A program made the position numbers and the translations under genes. This document shows, in pieces, positions 31,140-42,449 of a stretch of 64,000 bases of DNA. Below the pieces are notes generated by a model. The model saw only the letters and a program-made list of their open reading frames with translations. It did not search any database and was not told where the DNA came from. The stretch's first letter is position 1, and each line of letters starts with the position of its first letter. The stretch comes from Agapetus fuscipes (taxonomy: Eukaryota; Arthropoda; Insecta; Trichoptera; Glossosomatidae): assembly GCA_951799405.1 (NCBI GenBank), contig OX637342.1, forward strand, positions 15,671,298 through 15,735,297. Reading direction: 5' to 3'.

Positions 31140-31745
31140 AATGTCCCAAACTGTAAGACATGTATTGTTTTAGAAGAAAGATCATGGAGATCATTTTAAG
31201 GAGGAAAAATGTCTTACATGGGCACCCAGAAGATCAGAGAAAGGTAAGAAGACCTAACTTAGATAGAAAGATGAGAACAAGAAGCATGCATCTTAGCTCA
31301 TCAATGTACCAGACTGGAAGGCATCTGGTGACTGCGAAGAATAATCATAGAGACCAGATTTCAATATGGGCTGTGTTCAATTCACTTTGTTTCTTAGAGT
31401 TATGTGCACTCCTCGGACCTCGACAGATATGAAGTGAGCTAAGCACGTATCGTTTGATATAATAATTTGCGTGTCAGTTGGACATTAGCTCTCCACATCA
31501 GTCTGTGATGATGATAGGTAGTAAGATATTTAAATGTGTGCAGCGATGCAGATTTAATATTATTGGGTTCGATACCACGTAACATAACGAGGAGACTTCA
31601 TAAGGAAATCAATTTATTTGGACTGCGCAATATTTTAAGGGAAATGGGATTTCATTCCAGTAGCGGACCGAATGAGCAGTTCAACAGATTCGATCAAAAA
31701 GCAAGTATCTTGGTTATCAAAGTATAAAATAATGGATAACGAATT
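31140..31745. other. Unassigned stretch
   Basis: Frames of 60-90 codons without motifs. No repeat recognised. Confidence 0.4.
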
Positions 31746-31749
31746 TAGT

Positions 31750-32225
31750 TTATTTATTTGGTGACTGTAGTAATTATGCCGATCCTACTTCCATATCTCG
31801 ACAGCTTGGGTGGGCCTTGACTGAATCCATGGTTCTCCTCTACTCTCGCTTGTCCATCACCTTTGTTCTCCAAAGTCATATGTCTCTGGCTACATCTGCT
31901 TTGACACCGTTCGTCCATCGCATTTTTGGCCTTCCGTCTCTTTGGACGCTCTTGTGGGGCTGCGTTGCCCATTCAAATTACATAAAAAAGTGATCAGCCC
32001 ACTGCAGATGACCTAGGTAATTTAATGGAACTGATCGGACTCTCTGTAGATGACATAGAGCTTTTTGTTGTACTACGCCAACTGCATTATCTCCCACCAA
32101 GCCGTGGATGATTATGAGAATCCGCCCTTCAAATGTTGCAATCGAGGTGTCAGATTTTCGTCATTACCTACCCAGGTTTCAGAGACGTAAGTCAGGACCT
32201 TATTAATGTCCTAATTAACAGCATA
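31750..32225 (-). mobile_element. Degenerate LINE C-terminal region
   Basis: On the minus strand, across frames, one can follow L-T-Y-V-S-E-T-W-V, K-L-Y-V-I-Y-R-E-S-D, then R-D-G-R-P-K-M-R-W-T-N-G-V and a W...WR-like end. These correspond to the L-Y-G-S-E-T-W-T, Y-R-E-S and G-R-P-K-.-R-W landmarks of non-LTR retrotransposon tails. Several frameshifts and stops are present. Confidence 0.5.
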
Positions 32226-32324
32226 TTTGTTATTTTTCAGACCAGTTTTAATCTCAAATGCTTTTGAAGGCCATAGAAGATTCGGTTAGCTGACATTATT
32301 ATTTTTCTTCTTTTCTCTGTAAGG

Positions 32325-32480
32325 CTCTTTTCACACTACACGCATTCTGCCCGGATTGTCTATGGATTACCGGACAGACCGTGTGAAAGCTTTCATACAT
32401 ACATCTCCATACAGTACTAAACTTCTAACCCGCTAATCTGGCAAACCGGGCAGAATGCGTCTAGTCTATAAAGGGCCAAA
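32325..32480. mobile_element. MITE-4 copy
   Basis: Left end GGCTCTTTTCACACTACACG then CATTCTGCCCGG; right end CCGGGCAGAATGCGTCTAG then TAAAGGGCC, which are inverted copies. A relic is at 1005-1343. Superfamily undetermined. Confidence 0.65.
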
Positions 32481-32604
32481 ACCTCCTCTCGTTTCAATGA
32501 AGCTACAATGAAATAGTGATAAAAATCAGTTTTTAATGCTTTTAACAAAAAAATATCAAAATGGTCGTCACTGCATTGAGGTCATGTTATAAAGAAACAC
32601 TTGG

Positions 32605-32690
32605 GGGTCGCTTGTCGGTTGTTGGCACGTCGCTTTGAGCTCCCGGCTTCTGGGTTCGAGTCCACTCGCGCGAATACTAATTAATTTATT
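32605..32690 (+). other. tRNA-like segment
   Basis: GGGTCGCTTGTCGGTTGTTG then TCTGGGTTCGAGTCCACTCG, a good B box. Could be a SINE head. No known body follows before the MITE at 32793. Confidence 0.3.
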
Positions 32691-32792
32691 GAAGACCGAG
32701 CCGTGTTCGCCTCCGCCTCCTCGTTTGCCCTTTTTTCGTCTCCTCAATATTTCAACTCTCCACCGTGTCGTGTTCGTTCATTGATCACCTTA

Positions 32793-32968
32793 GAGCTCGT
32801 TCCCACTTGTCGGGTGTCGGATTCGTATATTAATCGGAGGTTCCAGTGGCAGAACATTATGTCTGGAGCTATTCACACTTGTCGGAAACCGATTTTGTAC
32901 AAAAATGTTCTGCCACTGGAATCTCCGATTAATATACGGTCCGACACACGACAAGTGGGAACGGGCTC
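32793..32968. mobile_element. PIF/Harbinger-type MITE, 176 bp
   Basis: The arms are inverted over about 66 bases, from GAGCTCGTTCCCACTTGTCG to GTGGCAGAACATT, around a 45-base centre. Both sides are flanked by TTA (32790-32792, 32969-32971), the Harbinger-type target. The 113-codon frame across it is a shadow. Confidence 0.85.
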
Positions 32969-33134
32969 TTACACGTTCAAATCTTATCCTTCAAATTGTT
33001 TACTGAATTTAACTAACAATACGAAGTTCTGTAAAATACTGTAATTCTAAAAATGTATGGAAAATACAACAGCCTCTTTAGTGAGTGATTTAGTTTTTGA
33101 CGTTTTTTTTTATATTTACACGATCGAGGGAAAT

Positions 33135-33465
33135 TCCTTGTCTTATAGTTTGGTATGAGTTTTTTTTAAGGAATCCTGTGCGGAAGCCTCCCCAATTCAC
33201 GAAAGTCTTGGGGGTCTATGTTGGTCACCCCTGTTTCAGGAAAGATCGTTGTTTATGTTAATTTGAGATTTGGGTTTATGGGACTATTGATAGTCCACAT
33301 GCGACATGTGTAAGCGCGGGCTTATACGTGTCTGCTTATGGGAATGCATGGTATAAGAGTTTTAAATGTAATCTATATTTGCTTTTTAGGTCGACAAAGG
33401 TTGCAGGGTTTATAATTATTTAAGGTTTAGATTTTAATTTGTTAATACACGTGCAGGTTTATATC
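33135..33465 (+). repeat. DR250 copy plus second fragment
   Basis: TTCCTTGTCTTATAGTTTGG, an unrelated short insert, CACCCCTGTTTCAGGAAAG, ACATGCGACATGTGTAAGC. A second fragment follows from GGTCGACAAAGGTTGCAGGG to ATACACGTGCAGG, where MITE-5 enters. Confidence 0.75.
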
Positions 33466-33868
33466 GACGACGCGACGACGGTTAAAAGTTATGGTCGAAA
33501 ATGAGTTATGAATGCTATCCTACTTAAAATTTTCCGCTCTTTCCAATGTGCTAACTCCCATAGCTCTACGATGATTTTTTTGTTGTTGTTTATGCTCAAG
33601 CAAGCAACTGCATTTTTGAAACATGGTTTTGGTGTAGTCGACAAGATTTTGGTCTTTTTTGTCCTAAAGGCGCTTGTGACAAAAAAAAAGTGTAAAACAT
33701 CGTCAAACCACATTAATAGGAATGCCAATAAATGCCTTTATATTTTCAATTTTAGAGTAGTTTTGATTTTAACGATATGATAAAAAGTTATGCCATTTTT
33801 CTGCAATCTCAAACTAATAAACTGCTTTCCTGAACAATTAAGGTTTTGTCGCCTTTTAACCATCGATA
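33466..33868. mobile_element. MITE-5 copy
   Basis: Left end GACGACGCGACGACGGTTAA, right end GCCTTTTAACCATCGATA. The terminal GGTTAAAAG/CTTTTAACC is inverted. The interior matches 18123-18478. ATATCGA-like words flank it. Confidence 0.55.
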
Positions 33869-34515
33869 TATATTTTTTAAATAATCCCCAGTTATGGAAG
33901 TGAAATGTACTTAATTCTAAAACACATATAATTGGGGAAAAATAAATGCATAAAAGTAAAAATTTAATCATTTAAAAAAGTGAATTGGAAATGGAATAAC
34001 TGGAAAAGGAGTTGTTGTTCTTTTTTACATGTGTACCTGCGTAATTAAGACGTTCATGTCTATAATATTTTAAAAAACATGCTCGTATTATATCAACATG
34101 TAAAATTAATTATAAATAAAGCATGAAACAAACATGTACCTTCCTGTATTTCAAGTTTGCAACGGAACCAAAGCATTTTACAAAGCAGGTATAGAACCTG
34201 AAACGTTCGCTGCAGTCGCTATTTTTCTTGTCTTACATTTCTTGTCGTACGCTACGGTGGAGTTTACACGAAAATTCTTGTACTTGTGTAAGTTTTATCG
34301 CGCAAAAACATGTCTCGGCCATGTTTTATAACAAGAAATGATGTGAAATCGAATACACAAGTACAAACTTTAATTAAATTAAATTGAAAATTAAATTAAA
34401 CCGTTCATTTAAATTTTTTTTACCCTTTGAAGTACTCCAAACGCCATTTGTTTACCTGAAACAAAGAAAAAATTTAATTAATATTTTTTTCATATTTATA
34501 AAAGTGTGGAATAGT
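33869..34515. other. Unassigned stretch
   Basis: A 65-codon frame at 34134-34331 has no recognised motif. Confidence 0.4.
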
Positions 34516-34519
34516 GGAT

Positions 34520-34690
34520 GTTTGGAATAGTGTGTTATAGAAAGTGCGAGAGGAAAAAGAGGTGAGGGACGACCGAGAAAAGTATGGAGTGATCAGATTG
34601 AGGAAATGGTGAAAAATGGGATATGCAAACGAGTGTAAAAGAAGTTTTCTGTGGAGTTAGTTACTTGTAAAATTAATAAATATTTTTCAT
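34520..34690 (+). mobile_element. LINE C-terminal tail (GRPRKVWSD type)
   Basis: The frame reads R-G-K-R-G-E-G-R-P-R-K-V-W-S-D-Q-I-E-E-M-V-K before a stop. It closely matches 54120-54215. Confidence 0.65.
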
Positions 34691-35457
34691 TAATATAGGT
34701 ACCTATTCGTACAAAAAAAGAACAATTTTTCAAAATCTTCAATTCATTTCCTTTCCCATTAATGCTTAAATTCTTCCTTCATCTTGGGCAATAATTCCTT
34801 CAAAATAATTCTTCCATCTCTTTCATACTTATGATAAGAAATAAAAACAAAACGAACGAGACTATTTGTTTTTTTTTTTATTCAACGAAAAACTAATTGG
34901 ATTACAAATGAAATCTCGTCACAAGAAATGCTTGTTAACTGAGAGTGTATTAAATTTGCTAGGCAGCGTGTTCTCCTGCCTTCCAGGTAAATATGTACCA
35001 GGTAATTAAATTTATAGGGAAATTCTTTGCAGCCACTGTGCAGGTATTTTATATTAAGAACGAATGAAATCTTTAACGTGCGAATGATTTGAGTTACGAA
35101 CGAATTTCAAAATCAAATTTAAGATATTCTTCATTTATTTATATTTAAGCAATTAAATATAGGTTAGGTTAGATTTACAATTTAATTTACAGTTAACAAT
35201 TAAATAGGTTACATGTGTAATGTGAATTTTGACATATTTTTCATTGAATTGTAGTTTTTTGTTTTTGTTTTTATTTACAAATAATTTAAATAAAATTGGC
35301 TTTCACCATGTGGGCCACCAAACCCTTAAAACAAAATAAAATAAGTAGAGAAAAAGTAAGCAGAACAAGTTTGCTAGAATAAAAGAGAAAACATAGTATA
35401 GTACGTAGGCACTCTTAGTATAAAAAATCGCTAAAATACAGAAAAATGCACAACAAA
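34691..35457. other. Unassigned AT-rich stretch
   Basis: No feature recognised. Confidence 0.45.
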
Positions 35458-35765
35458 CTCAACTAAGCTACACATTCAATGTAATTGATTAAATAATCGA
35501 AAGGGACGTATGCGACTATCGGGACCTATCTATTTTTACAGGCAAGAGGGCAGGCCTTACATCAACCACTTCAGTTAGAGTGGGGAGTCTTCCAGCTCCC
35601 GTGGTGGCTGATTCTCATTTCTTGTGAAGGCTGAGAAAATCTTGTCGGTAGATTTAAAATAAACACCGAAACGGGAAACCATTTCTGACACCTTCGATGG
35701 GGATTGAACCCTTGCTCTTGGCATGGAATACAAGCATTCTACCAACTGAGCTATCGACCATCTCT
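35458..35765 (-). mobile_element. SINE-A copy
   Basis: CAACTAAGCTACACATTCAA at the left. The minus head is GGTCGATAGCTCAGTTGGTA with B box GGGTTCAATCCCCATC. Confidence 0.85.
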
Positions 35766-36270
35766 GATGATATTGATAAAAAAAAAGTAATGCTTTGACT
35801 TACGAATGATTTTCGTTCGTAATAGGGGGCGTCCAAGCTTCCCCTTGCATTACGAGCGTCGTTAATTTCCGTGTACCGAGACAGTCGGCATCGGCAAACA
35901 AAACAAGAACGCCTTTTTATCCCGCTGCGACCGCTTTACGAATCAACGTTTAATTTTATTTCTTTATTACGAGACAGGGACGGATATTGAGGGGAAATAA
36001 CACCTGCGTTTTTTTTCCAAAGGCGTATTGTTTCAACAAAAGCTTAGCGACTTTAAACTGAATGAAAACGACAAACTTATTTAAACTTCATTGACCTTGA
36101 AGATTGTTTTTGGTTAGTTTAAGTATAAATGTCGCTCTAACTGACGTTGAAGCAACACGATCATGTTTATTAGTAGTTCCAATCGATATAACACGAATCT
36201 AATCGGTTTTCCTTTTGGAATAAACTCAAAAATCAAATCTTGTCCTTAAAGTGGGTATTTGAATTAGGTG
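35766..36270. other. Unassigned stretch
   Basis: No feature recognised. Confidence 0.4.
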
Positions 36271-36274
36271 TTGT

Positions 36275-36360
36275 GCGGATGAAATGAAAGAATTACTATA
36301 CAAAAACCGAAAAAATGGTGATTGATCAGCAATGTTGGCGACTAAAGCTGTTAAATATAA
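36275..36360 (+). mobile_element. LINE 3' tail fragment
   Basis: AAAAAATGGTGATTGATCAG and CAATGTTGGCGACTAAAGC match the 3' sequence after the LINE tail at 46278-46320 (AAAAAATGGCGGTTGATCTG). Confidence 0.5.
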
Positions 36361-36454
36361 TCAATTATTTTTTTGTTCCTTTGGATTTCATTATCTTTTC
36401 AATTTATTGTCTGTTTTTATTTAGTATGTAGGCTTATTATCTATCTATTTATTC

Positions 36455-36612
36455 CTTCATTTATACAAAGATTGGTATGAGGTTAACCACCCATACTGTA
36501 AGAAGTGGTTTAGTTTTGCCAATGCCACCTATGTTTCAAGAAAGGTGCGGCAAAAGTTGATGGGTTTGTTTTACGATTTGGTTTTTAATTTTGTAATTTC
36601 ACTCCAGAAAAT
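36455..36612 (+). repeat. DR250 5' portion
   Basis: TTGGTATGAGGTTAACCACC, ATGCCACCTATGTTTCAAG and AGTTGATGGGTTTG. The family is lost after TTGTAATTTCAC. Confidence 0.7.
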
Positions 36613-36974
36613 TATCACCCTTAGCCACTGTTATCCATCTATCTTCTTTACACTTCCTTCCTTCTTCATCTTTTTTGATTTCCCCCCTCATTCATTTGTG
36701 CTAGAAAGATTCCCCCCGAAAGAAAAAGCCTTATTAAGAAATGCAGTTACCTGAGGCAGAAGTTTACGGAATTATTGTTTATCTTTCAAATAAACTTTCG
36801 TTTCTTACTATTCCACCTTGAGGAAAGTGTCATTGAAGTTAAGAAAAATTATTGTTACAAATGTGTGATAGTGTATCTGTGTTTGTTTTTACTTGTGTGA
36901 CCGTTTCTGTGTCTCTCGATGAAGGTAGGTACTTGTATTTTTTTGATATTGTGTAGGTATAAAAAAACGCAGAA
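36613..36974. other. Unassigned stretch
   Basis: No feature recognised. Confidence 0.4.
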
Positions 36975-37258
36975 AAAGTGCACACATAGTGCAACTTTTT
37001 AACGCACTGTTCGTCTCACATGTAGCATTGGGAACCTATTTATTTTCACGAGAAGGAGGCTGACCTTATTCCAGCCACTTCACTTGAACGCTCTCGAACG
37101 CTCCCAAGGGGAGTGGATCTCACTTTTTCTGAAAACTGAGTAAAACCTACTGGTTTCATGATTTTTGGGTTTGAACGGAAAATCATTTCTAACACCCTTG
37201 GTGGAGATTGAACACTAGCCCTCTATCATAAAACGCAAAAATTTATCCATAAAGACCG
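36975..37258 (-). mobile_element. SINE-A, strongly diverged
   Basis: CACACATAGTGCAACTTTTT, CCTATTTATTTTCACG, CTTATTCCAGCCACTTCACT and CACCCTTGGTGGAGATTGAA preserve family order. The tRNA-like head is decayed. Confidence 0.65.
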
Positions 37259-37660
37259 TCGAATAGACTAGAAAATATGTTCTAAAATGCGGGTTCCGCA
37301 CAATATTTTTTGATTAATTATTGGAAATATAATAACCTAAATTCGTCACTGCGTGGCAGTCCGCACAGCAATCTCACCGCAGATAGGTTTTTGCGCTCAC
37401 CGCATCGTTATTCCGCATCGTTAGAGGCTCCCCGCATAATATGTGTTATAACTGTCCGCAAAAATACGAGCAAACACCGCATACTTGCACATGCAATGCA
37501 TACTTGTGCAAGCTTTTATAAAATTGATAACGATACCTGGCTATAAGCTTTCGAAAAAATTATCACTTCAAAGAGAAAAAGGTTCCACACGTATGTAAAC
37601 CCTTCTCGATTGTTACCCAAAACTGAATCCTAAATGACTTATAAGTATTTGTACAATGAT
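37259..37660. other. Unassigned stretch
   Basis: Contains repeated CCGCA words (37370-37490). No family recognised. Confidence 0.35.
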
Positions 37661-37661
37661 A

Positions 37662-37886
37662 TATAATATAAGTTGCAAACATATGTATCTTTTAAAATTC
37701 ATATTAAATTACTGCCCACAATCAGGCACGTGTAAGATCGCTTACAGATTACTATCCAAATCTCAAATGAACAAAAAACCCTGCAACTTTCGCTGACCTT
37801 CCTTGAAGCAGGGGTGACATTGGCAATGAGAACTACTTTTTACAGTACGGGCGGTTAGCTTTATACCACCCTATAAGTCAAGGAAT
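37662..37886 (-). repeat. DR250 copy
   Basis: ATATAAGTTGCAAACATATG at the left to ACCACCCTATAAGTCAAGGA at the right. Confidence 0.8.
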
Positions 37887-38349
37887 GGAAAGGAAACCTA
37901 CAACTAATGATTTAATAATTTATTTATCCGTTTGTGTTCTAGAGAGTCGAGAGCTCGCGCACTGCGTTCCTTCGTATCCAATTAGAGGTATCATGCGTTT
38001 ATTGCGCTTCCCAGCACCTTGCGGGTAGGTGTTTTGCCCTCTATCTATATAAATAAACACGCCGCGGTGTCCAGCCTCATACACGCGTAGTGACAAAGTG
38101 ATATTTGTCGCGCAGACCCGCCGATATCATTACCGGAGTAATTTCTGCTCAGCAAAAACTAGCTCTCGCATCCGGAGCGGCCTTCCATACAAAATACTCC
38201 ATTCAAATAACACCATCCCTACATAGTTTTCAATATAATAATGAAAACAGTTGCTTGGGCTCAATTTAATAACAAACTAAGATTAAATTTGAAGTACAAA
38301 TCACTTATTTCGGTCTACTACACTTATTTAAGATCACAGCGACTGGCCA
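37887..38349. other. Unassigned; weak TATA word
   Basis: TATATAAATA lies near 38045 and a TCATAC about 35 bases later, which is weaker than the 19.1-kb promoter-like cluster. No gene follows. Confidence 0.3.
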
Positions 38350-38435
38350 ACCGCTTATAATGCCCATCGGAGCAATGGGCGAAACTGTCCGGAAAGAATC
38401 AACCAGACCACGGCTACATAGCCCGAAAAAAAATT
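38350..38435 (+). ncRNA. Hammerhead-like element fragment
   Basis: CTTATAATGCCCAT, loop, ATGGGCGAAACTGTCC, then GACCACGGCTACATAGCCC, resembling the right arms at 23.3 and 24.4 kb. The C-U-G-A-N-G-A core is not kept. Confidence 0.35.
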
Positions 38436-38487
38436 GATTGTTATGTCAACAAAAACCGGCCGTGAAAGCTTATATTATATATTTCGA

Positions 38488-38688
38488 ATGTGCTTTGCTC
38501 TTCGCTGAGTTGAAAAATTCATACACCTTTACCAAAGACCGGTCACTGAAAGGTCCATCCAACCTTACAACAACTAGGTCTTGCTTGAGAATTGGCGCTT
38601 TCTACAGCGACAACCAAGCTTGCAGAGGCCTCTTGAGGTGTGATACACACAAAAACAGCGCTCACTAAAAAAAACATCCCAATATTAT
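38488..38688 (+). mobile_element. SINE-B copy lacking head
   Basis: TGCTCTTCGCTGAGTTGAAA, CCTTTACCAAAGACCGGTCA, CTTGCTTGAGAATTGGCGC and AAAACAGCGCTCAC. Confidence 0.8.
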
Positions 38689-38689
38689 T

Positions 38690-38735
38690 ATTATGGTTAC
38701 CCCTAGTGGAACTGCGACAGCGTTACAGTTAAATT
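38690..38735 (+). mobile_element. LINE 3' fragment
   Basis: ACCCCTAGTGGAACTGCGAC and GCGTTACAGTTA match ACCCCTAGCGGAATGCCGAC in the LINE tail at 54328. Confidence 0.45.
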
Positions 38736-38776
38736 TACTGAACTGGACATATACTCGGTAAAATTTCCATCTATCT

Positions 38777-38872
38777 TTATAATATAATCTAAGTTGCAAA
38801 GATATATTACATTAAAGATTCACATTATTTCTCTACGCGAAACACGTATAAGTTTGCGCCTCGTTCGTATAA
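38777..38872 (-). repeat. DR250 3' fragment
   Basis: AATATAATCTAAGTTGCAAA through GTATAAGTTTGCGCC. Confidence 0.65.
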
Positions 38873-39129
38873 GTAGGTATGTATGATGAATGAAGAAGAA
38901 TTCGTATAAAAAGTGTTCGTTATAGCCAGGATATGCGGCTCTGAAGACAGCAGCGTTGCTAATGAGTTAATTGTCACCTTGCCATAACGAACAGGGAATC
39001 AGGTTCGCAGATGGCAAAAGTGCAAATGTGAAACGATAGCTGCATCACCTAATAAAATGTGAATTGTAAATTTAATTTTGTAACAATAACAATTTGGCAA
39101 TCCAGAAAAGAATTGAGAGATAATTTTTT

Positions 39130-39350
39130 AATCAAATCTAATCTAATCTAAGTTGCAAAAATATGTAACATTGGGGATTCACATTACATGCATTCTCATA
39201 AGCAGACACGTACAAGTTCGCGCTCGCGCATGCCGCATGTGAACCTACAACTTAAAAATCAAATCTCAAATGGACATACACCTTGCAACTCCTGCCGACC
39301 TTCCCTGAAACAGGGGTGACATTGGCAAAGGGAACCATTTTTCAACCAAC
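39130..39350 (-). repeat. DR250 copy, 5' end shortened
   Basis: TCAAATCTAATCTAATCTAA at the left, CCTGAAACAGGGGTGACATT, ending AACCATTTTTCAACCAACC. Abuts MITE-6. Confidence 0.85.
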
Positions 39351-39355
39351 CTGTA

Positions 39356-39564
39356 CCCTTAGTACGAGTTGCAAAACTTGAGAAAAGTAAAGTTTACGGA
39401 AAATATTAAAGAGTGATTTCTCCCAAAATCTGCCGTTTTTATTTCTTACAGTGATGAAGAAAATCAAGTTTAAACAAACAAAAACGGCAGATTTTGGGGG
39501 AAATCACTCTTTAATAATTGCCGTAAACTTTACACTACTCAAGTTTTGCAACTCGTACTAAGGG
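39356..39564. mobile_element. MITE-6 (mariner-like), 209 bp
   Basis: Ends CCCTTAGTACGAGTTGCAAA and its exact complement. The arms extend about 80 bases to ATCTGCCGTTTTT. TA flanks both sides (39354-39355, 39565-39566). Confidence 0.8.
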
Positions 39565-39569
39565 TACTG

Positions 39570-40735
39570 TTCTTATTTAGAAATTGTTATTTTCTCCAGT
39601 ACATATTTGTATATCAAATGCGTATATTATTTTCATTTACCTGTCATCTCATTAGATGAATTATACTTAATTCAAATAATAGCTTACGTAGGAATTCAAT
39701 TGTCCAATTGTTAGAAAATTAACAGGAACTAAATCATTTGACAAAGCCTTGCAGAAGAACTGCATTTTTTCTCGACAGCCTTGTTGTCGCGTACGACGTA
39801 GTCAAGGATGAACTTATTCTCGCATTCAGTACTTTTTGCCATGTACCCACTAGCTGAAGCTACAGATATTATAATAATTACAACAATTAATATATTTTTA
39901 AATAAATTACTACCCCAATACCGATAGCTTGCATAACAGTGTCACAAATGACGTAACAATTATATCGCTCCGAGATCAATTAAATTGAGTAGGCGTACAT
40001 TTAACAATATTTTGATACACGTCAATTCTTACTTTATAAGGTCAGCTTAAATGTATCAATAAACAAATATCTACCCACATTTTCTTTCAATTTCAAATAT
40101 ATCTCCTACGCGTTCGGAAAAGTACAGAGCTCTCATAAAAATTATAATCCTTTTATCTGAACCATAAAACAAATTGTATACAAATTACTAATCCAAAAAA
40201 ATGAGCTGTCGTTCGCCCACCATCAGCCGTCAATGCTCGTTCCGAATCTCTCGCCATACAATTTCATTTGTCGGCACTTTTATAATTTCCTCACAGTAAA
40301 TTATGACTTATTCAAGTGCGCTTGAAGGTGTATTATCGCGAACCGAGATGTTGTCGCTTTAATCAATTAGCCGGGAATTTATACATAATTAAATGCAATT
40401 TTTACACGCGAAACTACAAAAGGAGTGCAAACGATTGTTCAGGTAGGAGAGAGAAAGAGAGAAGAATTTCATATGCGAGAATGAAGAAGCTGAAAAAAAT
40501 GGAATATCATTATGTTCTCGGTAAAGTGGAATGATATGCCATTTTGAAAAGCGCTACCATTGATTTTTTTTATGAATATAATAATTATGATATATTTTAT
40601 ACGAATTCATACTTACTTTAAAACGTAAAATACTTCCTATCTAAGGAGATTCAGCTATCTTTATATCCACTTATATACAGTAGGAATATCCACTTATATA
40701 CAAGGGATACAAGGAGGTATATAATAACCTAGCGG
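39570..40735. other. Unassigned stretch
   Basis: No recognised repeat or gene. The short frames lack motifs. Confidence 0.45.
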
Positions 40736-40736
40736 C

Positions 40737-40812
40737 CCACAGTCTAGTGGTTATCGCTACGACCTCGTTATTGCAAGGTTGAGAGTTCAATTCCCGGTGG
40801 AGCATAATTTTT
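40737..40812 (+). mobile_element. SINE-B head (tRNA-like), solo
   Basis: GCCCACAGTCTAGTGGTTAT (A box) and GAGAGTTCAATTCCCGGTGG (B box), ending GAGCATAA and a T run. No SINE-B body follows. Confidence 0.6.
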
Positions 40813-40819
40813 TTTTTCA

Positions 40820-41085
40820 AATATTCCTTGACTTATGCGGCTAACCACCCATGCTGTAGAAAATGGTTCACTTTGCCAATGTCACCCCCACGTCACTCCT
40901 GTTTCAGGGAAAGTCGGCAAGAGTTGCAGGGTGTATGTCCATTTGAGATTGGGTTTTTATGTTGTAGGTTCACATGCGGCATGCGCAAACGCGAACTTGT
41001 ACGTGTCTGCTTTTGAGAATGCATGTAATGTGAATCCCCAATGTTACATATCTTTGCAAATGAGATTAGATTAGATTAGAAATAT
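40820..41085 (+). repeat. DR250 copy
   Basis: ATTCCTTGACTTATGCGGCT, duplicated CACCCC/CACGTCACTCC, CACATGCGGCATGCGCAAAC, and a (GATTA)n tail. Confidence 0.9.
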
Positions 41086-41134
41086 GCTTTTTGCTGGATT
41101 TAAATAATCATTCGCTATTACGACCGCTTATTTG

Positions 41135-41210
41135 ACGACGAAGTTCTCAGAGGGCTCTCGAGGTGTGATACAAACAAAAGCAGAGCTCGCCAAATAAATC
41201 ATCCTTTTTT
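41135..41210 (+). mobile_element. SINE-B 3' fragment
   Basis: GTTCTCAGAGGGCTCTCGAG and GTGTGATACAAACAAAAGC. Confidence 0.6.
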
Positions 41211-41250
41211 TTATTAAGTACATACATATATTATTTTAGTGGTGGAAGGC

Positions 41251-41461
41251 TCGATGACCGTTGATAGATCTTACCTATATATTCCGTGATCTGTGATCTT
41301 ACCGTATCTTTTTTTAAAGATAGGGCAAAATCAAATGTGGCGGTGTATCAACAGCTGATCCATTTTATATGGAACAACAATCAGCTGATCAGACACCACC
41401 ATATTTTATTCCATCTTATCTTCAAATAGGTTCGGTAAGATCTACCGACGGACGTCGAGAC
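41251..41461. mobile_element. MITE-1 family, diverged
   Basis: TCGATGACCGTTGATAGATC and the inverted GATCTACCGACGGACGTCGA. An inner palindrome with AACAGCTGATCC...AATCAGCTGATC recalls the CAGCTG word in the other MITE-1 copies. Confidence 0.5.
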
Positions 41462-41617
41462 TTCTACCCCAGATTTTATAATCGCAAAAAAAGTTATCAA
41501 AACTTTTCTTTTTTATATTTTAAGGCTAAAACTTTAAAACCGTTCTATTTCATTAAAAAAAAAATCATAAAGGTAACATTAAGATTACAAACAAAAAGTG
41601 AAATTCTTTACACGATC

Positions 41618-41878
41618 TATAATCTATAATCTAAGTTGCAAAGATATATAAACATTCAAAGCTCATATCAAATGCATGTCCACAAACAAACAAGTGTAAG
41701 ATAGCGCTTACAAATTCTGAATGTGTACTTACAAATTTAAATCCAAACCTCAAATGAACACAACATAAACTCTGCAACTTTTGCTGACCTTCCCTGAAAC
41801 AGGGGTGACATTGGCAGAGTGAGCCATTTTTTTTACAGCATGGGTGGTTAGCTTCATACCAACGTATAAGTCAAAACG
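41618..41878 (-). repeat. DR250 copy
   Basis: ATCTATAATCTAAGTTGCAA at the left to CCAACGTATAAGTCAA at the right. CCTGAAACAGGGGTGACATT intact. Confidence 0.85.
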
Positions 41879-41879
41879 A

Positions 41880-42398
41880 AAGGTTAAATTTCCTTACAAG
41901 ACGATTTCAATTATTTGGATAGAATTATATTTTGAGAAGGTGAGTGTTTTTTGTTGTTGTTATTATTGAAATAACAGAACATATAAATAATAAAAATGAT
42001 GAACAAAAAATAATAAGGCAGAAGTGACAGATGCTCACTTTAAATTGAATTTTATTAATTTCCCCGCTCGGTGGAGCAGCTGCCTTGGAAGGAATCCGCC
42101 ATTAAGGACATTTCTTCAGCCATACCAAGAGTTGCTGGAGACTACATGATTGATAGCTTCATCAATTTTCTGGTGAATGAATTTCGTGTCACCTTTCGGA
42201 CATTCGCGGTAACCTTTATGCGATAATTGAACAATTATATCAAAAAGAAAAACTGACTTGTAATTTTTTTATGAATTGACTCGAAGCAAACTCCATAGAC
42301 AATACAAATTGTGACGTCACAATGCCGAGTTCATTAATGGGCTTGGAAGTCTTTTTTGTGTAAACTGTAGCCTTGTCAACGTTGCATTTTTTACGCTT
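41880..42398. other. Unassigned stretch
   Basis: No feature recognised. Confidence 0.4.
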
Positions 42399-42449
42399 TT
42401 CTAAGCTACACATTTGGTGTAACTCATTGCCGCGTCATCCCTGAAGGTG

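Noticed and set aside
32703..33044. 113-codon plus frame
   Set aside because: Crosses the palindromic MITE arms; the frame is open because both arms are read.
38040..38090. Second promoter at TATATAAATA
   Set aside because: The initiator-like TCATAC is a poor match and the spacing is long. In AT-rich DNA such words are expected by chance.
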